39,387 nt of DNA. It comes from Acidobacteriota bacterium. GTDB lineage: Bacteria; Acidobacteriota; Vicinamibacteria; Vicinamibacterales; 2-12-FULL-66-21. Made by a program: the position numbers and the translations under genes. The stretch spans positions 1-39,387 of the forward strand of contig JABFWM010000603.1 in NCBI GenBank assembly GCA_013362195.1. Direction: 5' to 3'. This document shows, one piece after another, positions 24,195 through 31,639 of the stretch. Below the pieces are notes generated by a model, which worked only from the letters and a program-made list of their open reading frames with translations, did not search any database and was not told where the DNA came from. The first letter of the stretch is position 1; each line of letters begins with the position of its first letter.

Positions 24195-26885
24195 CTATTC
24201 CTTCGCCTCTTTCCAGTTTTCGCCAATCCCGACGTCGACGGTGAGCGGTACCTTGAGCGTGACCGCCGACTGCATCAGCTCGCGCACGGCCGCCGCGGTG
24301 TCGTCGGCCGCTTCCCGCGGCGCTTCGAACAGCAGCTCGTCGTGCACGGTGAGAATCATCCGCGCGCGGCCGCCGGCGACCCGCGGCAGTTCGCGGTGCA
24401 CGTCGATCATGGCGAGCTTCAGGATGTCGGCGGCGGTGCCCTGAATCGGCATGTTGGAGGTTTCGCGCTCGGCGGCGGCACGCACCTGTCCGTTCTTGTT
24501 GTTGATGTTCGGGACCAGCCGCCGGCGGCCGAACATGGTCTTCACCACGCCGGTGGCGCGCGCGTCGGCGAGCAGCCCGTCGATGAAGGCGCGGACCGAG
24601 GGGAAGCCGGCGAAGTAGGCGTTGATGAACGCCTGCGCGTCTTCGCGCGAGACGCCGATGTCCTTGGCGAGCGTGAACGCCTGTTTCCCGTAGAGCAACG
24701 CGTAGTTGATGATCTTGGCGCGCCGGCGCAGCTCGTGCCGGCTCAGGCCGCTGCTGGCGCCGAACACCTTCAGCGCGGTCTGATCGTGGATGTCGTCGCC
24801 GCGCGTGAACGCGCCGATCAGCGCCTCGTCGCCCGAGAGATGCGCGAGGACACGCAGTTCGATCTGCGAGTAGTCGGCGGAGATGAGCACGTGGCCGGGG
24901 TCGGCCACGAAGGCGCGGCGGATCTGGCGTCCGAGCTCGGTGCGAATCGGGATGTTCTGCAGGTTCGGATCGCTGCTGCTCAGGCGTCCGGTCGCGGCGA
25001 CGGCCTGGTTGAAGCAGGTGTGCACGCGGCCGGTCTCGGGGTGCACGAGTTGCGGCAGCGCGTCGATGTAGGTCCCCTTCAGCTTCATCAGCGCGCGCCA
25101 TTCGAGGACCCGCCGCGGCATCTCGTGCGCGAGTGCGAGCTCTTCGAGTACTTCGACGGCGGTCGAGTGGGCCTTCGTCTTGGTGGTCCGGCGCAGCGTC
25201 TCGGTGCGCAGCCCCATCTTGTCGAACAGAATCTCGGCGAGCTTCTTCGGCGAGTTGATGTTGAATGCCTCGCCCGCGTCCTCGTAGACGCGCGCCGCCA
25301 GCCGATCGAGCTCCGCCTCGATGTTCTGCGACTGCGAGGCGAGCGCGGGGCCGTCGATCCGGATGCCGGCGCGTTCGACGTCGATGAGCACCGGGATCAG
25401 CGGCAGCTCGAAGCGCTGGTAGATCCCCTCGAGGTCTTCCTTCTTCAGCAGATCGCGCAGCGGCCCGGCGACCTGCGCCGCGAGGTCGGATCGCTCGCCC
25501 GCATAGTCGAGCGCGGCCTGAACGGGGATGTTGGCGAACGACACGGCCTTCGCGCCGCGGCCGCAGACGTCTTCTTCCGTCAAGGCCTTGTAGCCGGTGT
25601 GTTCGAGCGCGAGATCTTCGAGCAGATGCGCCGATCGCGTCGCGTCAATCAGATAGCTCGCCAGCATCGTGTCGGTCTCGAGCCCCGCGAGCTCGACGCC
25701 GTGCCGTTTCAGCAGGATGGCGTCGAACTTCAGGTCGTGGCCGATCTTGCGGATCGACGGGTCTTCGAGCAGCGGCGCCAGCGCGTCGAGCGCCGCGCGC
25801 GGATCGACGCCGCCGTCGAACCCGAGTCCGCCGGCGACGAACGGCACGTAGCGCGCCTGCCGCGGCGCGGTCGAGAACGACAGCCCGACGACCGACGCGC
25901 GCATCGCCGACGCCGTGTCGGGCAGCACGCGGAGCCCGAATCGTCCGGCCGCGCGCAGCTGGTCGATGAGCGCCATCAGGCCGTCCATCGTGTCGACGAT
26001 GGCGTAGTCCTTTCCGACCGTCTGCGCCGTCGGCGCGTATTCCATGACGAGCGATCGGAATCCGAGCCGCGCGAACAGCTCGAAGCAGCGCTGCCGCGAC
26101 GCGCCGCGGTAGCGCGCCGCCTCCGGATCGAAGTCGACGGGGCAGTCGGTGTGAATCCGCGCCAGCACCTTGCTCTGGCGCGCGTCTTCGGCGTGGTTCA
26201 GCAGCCCTTCGCGCTGCCGCTTGTTCGACACGTCCGCGGCATGGTCGAGCAGCGCGTCGAGCGATCCGTAGGCCGCGATCAGATCCCGCGCCCCCTTCTC
26301 GCCGATGCCGGGCACGCCCTTGATGTTGTCGATCGAATCGCCCATCAGCGCGAGCACGTCGACCACCTGCCCGGGCGCGACGCCGAACTTCTCCTTGACC
26401 GCGGCGGCGTCGAACCACGTGCCGTCTTCTTTCGGGTTGTAGACCTTGATGCCGTCGTGCACGAGCTGAAAGAAGTCCTTGTCGCCCGTGACGATGGCCA
26501 CCTCGAACCCCTGCGCGGCGGCTTTGGTCGCCAGCGTGCCGATCACGTCGTCGGCTTCGAAGCGGCGCGACGTGAGGATCGGTACGCCCATCGCTTCGCA
26601 CGCTTCGTGGACCCACGGAATCTGCTCCGCGAGATCGCCGGGCATCGGCGCGCGGTTGGCCTTGTAATCGGTCGCCAGTTCGGATCGAAACGTCGGGCCC
26701 GCGAGATCGAACGATGCGGCGATGAACTGCGGCTGATGATCGTTGATCAACTTGCGCAGCATCGTGACGAACCCGTACACGGCGTTCGTCGACTTGCCAT
26801 CGGGTCCAGTCAGCCCGCGAATCGCGTGATACGCGCGATACATCTGCGAGCTGCCGTCTATGAGGTACAGGCGCGGCATGCTCAT
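24195..26885 (-). CDS. polA: DNA polymerase I, probably lacking proofreading
   Basis: 896 residues in three parts. The 5'-nuclease (1-290) is intact: LYLIDGSSQMYRAYHAIRGL, RRFEADDVIG, IVTGDKDFFQLV, GDSIDNIKGVPGIGEKG. The 3'-5' exonuclease domain is present but its first carboxylate motif reads FGLRVLPD. The third reads YAGERSD with Arg465 at the Klenow Asp501 position; only the middle GHDLKFD Asp remains. The polymerase domain keeps motif A (VLISADYSQIELRVLAHLSG), O-helix RRRAKIINYALLYG and motif C (TVHDELLFE). In the O-helix Tyr728 replaces the usual Phe (Taq Phe667). It should fill gaps and remove primers without editing. A -10-like TATACT lies 16-21 nt upstream of the start. Confidence 0.95.
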   Translation of the reverse strand: MSMPRLYLIDGSSQMYRAYHAIRGLTGPDGKSTNAVYGFVTMLRKLINDHQPQFIAASFDLAGPTFRSELATDYKANRAPMPGDLAEQIPWVHEACEAMGVPILTSRRFEADDVIGTLATKAAAQGFEVAIVTGDKDFFQLVHDGIKVYNPKEDGTWFDAAAVKEKFGVAPGQVVDVLALMGDSIDNIKGVPGIGEKGARDLIAAYGSLDALLDHAADVSNKRQREGLLNHAEDARQSKVLARIHTDCPVDFDPEAARYRGASRQRCFELFARLGFRSLVMEYAPTAQTVGKDYAIVDTMDGLMALIDQLRAAGRFGLRVLPDTASAMRASVVGLSFSTAPRQARYVPFVAGGLGFDGGVDPRAALDALAPLLEDPSIRKIGHDLKFDAILLKRHGVELAGLETDTMLASYLIDATRSAHLLEDLALEHTGYKALTEEDVCGRGAKAVSFANIPVQAALDYAGERSDLAAQVAGPLRDLLKKEDLEGIYQRFELPLIPVLIDVERAGIRIDGPALASQSQNIEAELDRLAARVYEDAGEAFNINSPKKLAEILFDKMGLRTETLRRTTKTKAHSTAVEVLEELALAHEMPRRVLEWRALMKLKGTYIDALPQLVHPETGRVHTCFNQAVAATGRLSSSDPNLQNIPIRTELGRQIRRAFVADPGHVLISADYSQIELRVLAHLSGDEALIGAFTRGDDIHDQTALKVFGASSGLSRHELRRRAKIINYALLYGKQAFTLAKDIGVSREDAQAFINAYFAGFPSVRAFIDGLLADARATGVVKTMFGRRRLVPNINNKNGQVRAAAERETSNMPIQGTAADILKLAMIDVHRELPRVAGGRARMILTVHDELLFEAPREAADDTAAAVRELMQSAVTLKVPLTVDVGIGENWKEAKE

Positions 26886-26900
26886 TGGGAGGGAAACTTC

Positions 26901-26906
26901 AGTATA
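26901..26906 (-). promoter_or_regulatory. Putative -10 (TATACT) of polA
   Basis: On the minus strand TATACT lies 15 nt before the polA ATG, giving a very short leader. It overlaps by two bases the -10 of the divergent lipoprotein gene. Confidence 0.45.
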
Positions 26907-26910
26907 TCAT
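26905..26910 (+). promoter_or_regulatory. Putative -10 (TATCAT) of leaderless lipoprotein gene
   Basis: TATCAT ends 7 nt before the ATG at 26918. The divergent polA box shares bases 26905-26906, so the two promoters are probably used alternately. Confidence 0.5.
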
Positions 26911-26917
26911 CCGGGTG

Positions 26918-27784
26918 ATGCTCTCCCGGACGCGCGCGCGGCTGTGTGCCGTCGTCATGGCGGCGGCCGCAGCAGCGGCATGCGGCCGCGGCATCGGCTT
27001 GCTCAGCCCGCCCTACGAATACGAAGAAGATCTCACGCTCAGCCTCGATGGATCCGCGACGCTCGTCGTCAACGCGTCGATTCCCGCGTTGATCGCGCTG
27101 CACGGCCTGCCGCTGAATCCGGATCCGCGGACGCGCGCCGACGACCTGCGGCAGCGGCTGCGCGACGTCTACACCTCGCCGTACGCCGAGGTGATGCGCG
27201 TGAACACCTGGACGAAGTACGGCCGCCGCTTCGTCGGGGTGCGTCTCCGCATTCGCGACATTCACGCGCTGCCCGGGGCGGCGCCGTTCGCGTGGTCTTC
27301 GTACGACCTGCACCAGGAGGGCGGCCATCACGTGTTCCGCCACACGCTTCGGGCGGCAACGACGCCGCCCGGCTCGGTCGCGGCGGCGGGCTGGCGCGGC
27401 GACGAGCTCATTGCCTTCCGGGTGCACCTGCCGAGCCGCGTGCTGTTCTACAACGCGCGCGACGTCAGGGATCCGTCGCGCATCCGCACGATCGATCGCG
27501 GCAACATCATCACCTGGGAGCAGCGGCTTGCCGACCGGCTCGCGAATCAGCCGATTGCGTACGCGGAAGACCGCACGCCGAACGTCATGGAAACGCGGAT
27601 GGACAGCCAGTCGATCCTGTACCGGACGCTCTGGCTGTTCGGGTTGGCGTTCGGCGCCGCGATCGCGGTGCTCGCGCTGCTCATCTGGCTGACGATGCGG
27701 CGCGGACGGAAGGAAGCGGTTGGCCGGGGCGTCAGCCAATCGGCTTTAGATCCCGGGTCTTCTTCTCACCATCCGAGATCGTGA
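26918..27784 (+). CDS. Lipoprotein with an additional C-terminal membrane helix
   Basis: 288 residues. The N-terminus is a lipoprotein signal with Cys22 after an Ala-rich core (AAAAAC). The mature part begins with a beta-rich region (YEYEEDLTLSLDGSATLVVN) and an alpha/beta middle. Near the end comes a hydrophobic helix (WLFGLAFGAAIAVLALLIWL) followed by a basic tail (MRRGRK). It would therefore be lipid-anchored at one end and membrane-spanning at the other, a layout known from the LppM/DUF3153-type lipoproteins; that relationship is a guess. It starts 32 bp from divergent polA, and its 3' end overlaps the convergent regulatory-like gene by 53 bp. No enzymatic motif seen. Confidence 0.7.
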   Translation: MLSRTRARLCAVVMAAAAAAACGRGIGLLSPPYEYEEDLTLSLDGSATLVVNASIPALIALHGLPLNPDPRTRADDLRQRLRDVYTSPYAEVMRVNTWTKYGRRFVGVRLRIRDIHALPGAAPFAWSSYDLHQEGGHHVFRHTLRAATTPPGSVAAAGWRGDELIAFRVHLPSRVLFYNARDVRDPSRIRTIDRGNIITWEQRLADRLANQPIAYAEDRTPNVMETRMDSQSILYRTLWLFGLAFGAAIAVLALLIWLTMRRGRKEAVGRGVSQSALDPGSSSHHPRS

Positions 27785-29558
27785 GGCGTTCGGCGGCCGC
27801 TTCGATCCGCTGCAGGAACGCCGGATCGAACCACTCACCCTGCTCGACGTCGTCGAGCGCGACGAGGCGATAGTCGCCGGGCGGCAGCCCGCGAAGGTGA
27901 TAGACGCCGTGCTGATCGGTGCGCACCGCCTGAATCTGCCGTGAGTGCGGCCGCCACTGCTGCGGATCCGTCGAGAACGCGATCACCGCGATGGCCGCGA
28001 TCGGCGCGCCGCTGGCGTCGTGGACCGTGCCGCTCACGTCCGTCGCGCGATCCGTCATCACGACCATCACGTCGCCGACGTCCTGTCCGCTGCGGAGATC
28101 GATCGCCTGATCGGTCACCTCGCGTCCGGCGATCGAGATGGATTTGAGGGTCCACGGGCCGGTACCGCTGACGAGCAGGTAGTGCCGGCCGGGCAGAAGA
28201 TCGCGGACGGTGAACGCGCCGTTTTTCGCGGCACGTGCGCCTGAGGCGAGCGGGCCCGCACCCCGGCCGCCGGCGCCCCCTCCGAACGGCAGCGGCTCGG
28301 CGTCAGGCGCGTCGATGCGGAACGCGGAGTAGTCTGCGGGCGCGGCCGTTCCGGCGGATTCGATCGTGATGTTGCCCGAGAGCGACACACCCGGCTGGAG
28401 GGCGAGCGTCACGCCCGTCACGTCCTGGCCCGCCACGTTGACGGTCTGTGTGCCGACCCGGAAGGGGCTGGCCGGCGCCGCGAATGGTCCGCCGCCGGAT
28501 CGCGCCAGCGCGGTGTAGCGTCCTGGAGGAACGTTCCTGATGGCGAACGTGCCATCGGTCTGCGTGGTGCCGCGCAGGATCTGGCCGCGCACCATGCCGC
28601 CGGCGTCCTGCGGCGCGAGCAGAACCGGCGCCGGGCCGTCGACACCAACGACAACGCCGGACACCGTGGCCGTCGGCACGAGCTGCACCTGGACATCGAT
28701 CCCGGTCAGTTCCTGCGCGGGGCCAAGCGTCAGCCTTCCCGCTTCGGCGGCGGCCACGACGCCGGGATAGTAGGTGGGCGCGTAGCCTAGCGGTTCCGGA
28801 TCATCGGCGGGCGGCGCGCCAGACAGGGCGCCGCGTCCGCCGCGTCCGCCCGGTGCGGCGAAGGCGCCCGCCAGCTGCTGCAGACCGCGTCCGAGCATCT
28901 GTGCGAGAGCGCCGGCATCCGCGCTCACGTAGTAGTCGCCCGGCGGCAGACCGAACACGCGATACTGCCCGCGATCGTCGGACTGATCGCCGCCCGCCGG
29001 CGTGAGCTGCCGTTCGCCGCGTACGTACTGATACCGCTGCACCGTGACGAGCGCGCGCGCCAGCGGCTCGCCATCTTCGTCGAGCACGCGGCCGGTGATC
29101 ACGCCGCCGCGCACCAGCCGCAGGTCGATGCCCGCGACGTCCTGCCCGTCGGCGAGCTGGACGGGCGTGCCCGGCTGCAGCGGCCGGCGCTGGCCGAAGA
29201 TGGCGTCGACGAACCCGGTGCGCGATGCGGTGATCGTATAGGCGTCCGCCGCGAGCCCGGTGATCCGGAAGCGCCCCTGATCGTCGGTCGTGAGGGCGCG
29301 CGACTGGCGTCCTCCGGCGGTGACGAGGACGCGAGCGCGCTTGACCGGCCGTCCCGTGTCGGCGGTCAGCACGCGTCCGGCGATGACGGCCGTCCCTTGC
29401 GGCGCGGGTTGCGCATCGCGCGCCGGCCGCTGCGAGCGCGCCGCGACCTGCTCTTGCACCGTCTCCGGCGAAGGCTGTTGCTGAGCGATGCCGGCGGACA
29501 GGGTCAGTACGCACAGCGCGGCGACGATGGGGACATGCCGCATGTTCATTGAGACCAT
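27732..29558 (-). CDS. Secreted protein of carboxypeptidase-regulatory-like repeats
   Basis: 608 residues from ATG 29558; ATGs at 29549 and 29543 are also possible because all precede the signal peptide (PIVAALCVLTLSAGIAQQ). At least four beta-sandwich repeats of the carboxypeptidase-regulatory/CnaB kind follow: IAGRVLTADTGRPVKRARVL with TTDDQGRFRITGLAADAYTI, ITGRVLDEDGEPLARALVTV with SDDRGQYRVFGLPPGDYYV, GTFAIRNVPPGRYTAL, and VSGTVHDASGAPIAAIAVIA with TDQHGVYHLRGLPPGDYRLV. No protease or barrel domain is attached. Acidobacteria encode many such proteins, thought to be exported adhesive or structural proteins. Its stop lies inside the convergent lipoprotein gene. Confidence 0.85.
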   Translation of the reverse strand: MVSMNMRHVPIVAALCVLTLSAGIAQQQPSPETVQEQVAARSQRPARDAQPAPQGTAVIAGRVLTADTGRPVKRARVLVTAGGRQSRALTTDDQGRFRITGLAADAYTITASRTGFVDAIFGQRRPLQPGTPVQLADGQDVAGIDLRLVRGGVITGRVLDEDGEPLARALVTVQRYQYVRGERQLTPAGGDQSDDRGQYRVFGLPPGDYYVSADAGALAQMLGRGLQQLAGAFAAPGGRGGRGALSGAPPADDPEPLGYAPTYYPGVVAAAEAGRLTLGPAQELTGIDVQVQLVPTATVSGVVVGVDGPAPVLLAPQDAGGMVRGQILRGTTQTDGTFAIRNVPPGRYTALARSGGGPFAAPASPFRVGTQTVNVAGQDVTGVTLALQPGVSLSGNITIESAGTAAPADYSAFRIDAPDAEPLPFGGGAGGRGAGPLASGARAAKNGAFTVRDLLPGRHYLLVSGTGPWTLKSISIAGREVTDQAIDLRSGQDVGDVMVVMTDRATDVSGTVHDASGAPIAAIAVIAFSTDPQQWRPHSRQIQAVRTDQHGVYHLRGLPPGDYRLVALDDVEQGEWFDPAFLQRIEAAAERLTISDGEKKTRDLKPIG

Positions 29559-29580
29559 ACGCTCGGGGGCCCCGTTGCGT

Positions 29581-29671
29581 TACGGCATACGGCATACTGC
29601 GGCACACGGCCTGCCTGCCGGATACGGCATACTGCTTACCGCATACCGCTTACCGCCAACTGCCCACTCCC
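29581..29671 (+). repeat. Heptamer tandem array running into the start codon of the ZIP gene
   Basis: Thirteen consecutive 7-bp units in one register, ending exactly at the base before GTG 29672: TACGGCA twice, TACTGCG, three divergent units, TACGGCA, TACTGCT, TACCGCA, TACCGCT, TACCGCC, AACTGCC, CACTCCC. The array fills nearly the whole 113-bp spacer and must contain the promoter and leader of the ZIP gene. Confidence 0.85.
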
Positions 29672-30406
29672 GTGCATATCCTTGCGATCGCCGTCAGTCT
29701 CAGCATTCTCGGCAGCCTCGGCGGCGTGCTCGTCGCATCCTCGTTCCTGATGCTCGGCGATTCCATCCGCCTCAAGCTCGTGCCATGGCTGATCAGCTAC
29801 GCCGTGGGGACGCTCGTCGGCGTCGCGCTGCTCGCGCTCGTTCCCGAAGCGCTCGCGGAACTTCCGGCGCGTGTCGCCATGCTGACGATGGTCGGCGGGA
29901 TCCTCGCGTTCTTCCTGCTCGAGAAAGCCGTGCTCTGGCGTCACTGCCACGATGACGAGGCCTGCAGCGTGCACAGCACGGCCGCCTCGCTGGTGATCGT
30001 CGGCGACGCGTTCCACACGTTCGTCGACGGCGCCGTCATTGCCGCCGCGGTGCTGACGTCGGTGCCGCTCGGCCTCACGACCGCGCTCGCCGTGGCCGCG
30101 CACGAGATTCCGCAGGAGGTCGGCGACGTCGCAATCCTGCTGCGGGCCGGGTACTCGCGGTCGCGCGCGTTCACGCTCAACGTGCTGTCCGGGGTCGGCG
30201 GCATCCTCGGGGCGGCGGCGATGGTCCTTGCCTCGCGCGCCGTGCCATCCGCGTTGCCCTACGTCCTCGCCTTTGCCGCCGGGAATTTCCTGTACGTCGC
30301 GATGGCCGATCTCATTCCCGACCTGCACCGCGATCCGCGCGCCAACGACAGCGTACGGCAGTTGCTCCTCATCGGGGCGGGGATCGGGACGATCGCGCTG
30401 CTGTGA
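29672..30406 (+). CDS. ZIP-family metal transporter
   Basis: 244 residues from a GTG placed directly after the heptamer array. Seven or eight hydrophobic helices are seen. Helix 4 carries GDAFHTFVDGAVIAA, and helix 5 carries AAHEIPQEVGDVAILLRAGY, the binuclear metal site of ZIP carriers. The pattern HEIPxEVGD with a following AFTLNVLSG helix resembles the LIV-1/SLC39A7 branch more than bacterial ZupT; the LIV-1 hallmark HExPHE is Q in place of the second His. A cytosolic loop between helices 3 and 4 is rich in His, Cys and Asp (WRHCHDDEACSVH), a likely metal buffer. It imports Zn2+ or another divalent ion into the cytosol, direction following the family. Confidence 0.88.
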   Translation: MHILAIAVSLSILGSLGGVLVASSFLMLGDSIRLKLVPWLISYAVGTLVGVALLALVPEALAELPARVAMLTMVGGILAFFLLEKAVLWRHCHDDEACSVHSTAASLVIVGDAFHTFVDGAVIAAAVLTSVPLGLTTALAVAAHEIPQEVGDVAILLRAGYSRSRAFTLNVLSGVGGILGAAAMVLASRAVPSALPYVLAFAAGNFLYVAMADLIPDLHRDPRANDSVRQLLLIGAGIGTIALL

Positions 30407-30409
30407 TGT

Positions 30410-30429
30410 GCCGGGTCGGAAGACCCGGC
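30410..30429. repeat. Hairpin GCCGGGTC-GGAA-GACCCGGC (REP-like)
   Basis: Same 8-bp stem as the element at 20203-20222, with GGAA as tetraloop. It starts 4 nt after the ZIP stop, in the convergent spacer with the VWA gene. Confidence 0.7.
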
Positions 30430-30490
30430 CTGCACGTGGCCACGCAGGGTGGATGTTAGCGAGACCGGCGACAATGCGGTCGCGACGGCT

Positions 30491-30511
30491 GGCTGCTTAC
30501 CGTCTACCGTG
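30491..30511. repeat. Short heptamer run after the ZIP gene
   Basis: Units GGCTGCT, TACCGTC, TACCGTG resemble the ZIP upstream array (TACCGCA, TACCGCT). They abut the stop codon of the VWA gene. Confidence 0.5.
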
Positions 30512-30512
30512 A

Positions 30513-31574
30513 CTACCGCCCCGCCGTATAGCCGCGGCGCGCGCGCACGTGATACGAAGACTGGCGCACCTCGACACGGATCGAGTGCCAGCGGCCGTCC
30601 TTCGCTCCCGCGGCCGGATACCCCATGTAGTACTGCTTGCTCAATTCGTCGGCGATCCCCGCCGTGGCCGGATCGAGATCGCGCGCGGATCGAATGATCT
30701 CGGTGCGGCCGCCGCTGTCGTCGGTGATGTCGCGAAGCGCCGCGACGTTGACGCGGTCCTCGAGGCCGTTGCCGCGCCAGCGCGGGTTGCCTCCGCCGCC
30801 GGGCCCCTGCGGCGGCTGCGGCGGCGGCAGCTGCGGTGGACGCCGGCCGGGAAACGGAAATGGAATCGGCATCCGCGGCGGCTGTCGCCGCTGGATCGGC
30901 ATCGGGTTGCTGATGTAGGTGAGGCCGGTGCCGTCGATCCCGACTGCGTACACGAGCACTTCCGTCTCGCGGATCAACTGCTTGACCGAGAACACGTCGG
31001 TGCGGCTGCTCGTGTCGTTCCCGTCGGAAATGATCACGACCGCTTTCTTGCGGTTGCGTCCCTGCTGCGCCATCTGCACCGCTTCCGCCACGGTGTCGTA
31101 CAGCGCGGTACCGCCGCGCGGGTGGATCCGCCCCAGCGAGTCACTGATCCGGCGCTTGTCCGTCGTCCAGCCTTCGACGAGCTCCGGCGCGTTGTCGAAC
31201 CGGTAGAGGAACACTTCGTCCTGCGGATCGAGCAGCTGGAACAGGAACCGATCGAGCGCCTGCCGCGCCGAATACATCTTCTCGCCGTCCATGCTGCCGC
31301 TCGTGTCGAGCACGATGCCGAGGCTCACCGGGACGCGCTCGCTGCTGAAGTGCGTGATGGTCTGCGGCTGTCCATCGTCGTAAACGCGGAAGTCGTCTTT
31401 CGTGAGGCCGGCGACGAACCGCCCGCCCGCGTCCGTCACGGTTGCCGTGACGTTCACGAGATCGACGCCCGTCCGGAACTTGAAGCCTTGCGGCTCCTGC
31501 GCGTCCTGGGCGACGAGCGCGCTTCCCGCCGCAAGCACCAACGCCGCCAATGTCAGCGAAGTCTGGGTCTGCAT
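30513..31574 (-). CDS. Exported VWFA-domain protein of the acidobacterial type
   Basis: 353 residues from ATG 31574 with GGAAC just upstream. A signal peptide (LAALVLAAGSALVAQ) is followed by a short beta region (FRTGVDLVNVTATVTDAGG, GLTKDDFRVYDDGQPQTI) typical of the VWFA-related acidobacterial domain. A von Willebrand A domain follows: LGIVLDTSGSMDG is the MIDAS start, GGTALYDTVAEAV holds its Thr, and IISDGNDTSS the third motif. A Pro/Gly-rich insertion (about residues 225-265) interrupts the domain before its last helix (VAALRDITDDSGGRTEII). It likely binds a protein partner through a metal ion in the periplasm. It is last of three minus-strand genes with the FxLYD-like and HTH-TonB genes. 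Confidence 0.88.
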   Translation of the reverse strand: MQTQTSLTLAALVLAAGSALVAQDAQEPQGFKFRTGVDLVNVTATVTDAGGRFVAGLTKDDFRVYDDGQPQTITHFSSERVPVSLGIVLDTSGSMDGEKMYSARQALDRFLFQLLDPQDEVFLYRFDNAPELVEGWTTDKRRISDSLGRIHPRGGTALYDTVAEAVQMAQQGRNRKKAVVIISDGNDTSSRTDVFSVKQLIRETEVLVYAVGIDGTGLTYISNPMPIQRRQPPRMPIPFPFPGRRPPQLPPPQPPQGPGGGGNPRWRGNGLEDRVNVAALRDITDDSGGRTEIIRSARDLDPATAGIADELSKQYYMGYPAAGAKDGRWHSIRVEVRQSSYHVRARRGYTAGR

Positions 31575-31639
31575 GGTGTTCCCATGTGGTCTCGAGCGAA
31601 CGCGTGTTCGGCCACGTCGTGCCGGCAGCGCCGGGCCTG

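Noticed and set aside
24342..26918. 858-codon plus-strand frame opposite polA
   Set aside because: Antisense shadow; the minus strand carries all PolA motifs.
29581..29671. CRISPR-like array
   Set aside because: Units are 7 bp, contiguous and without spacers.
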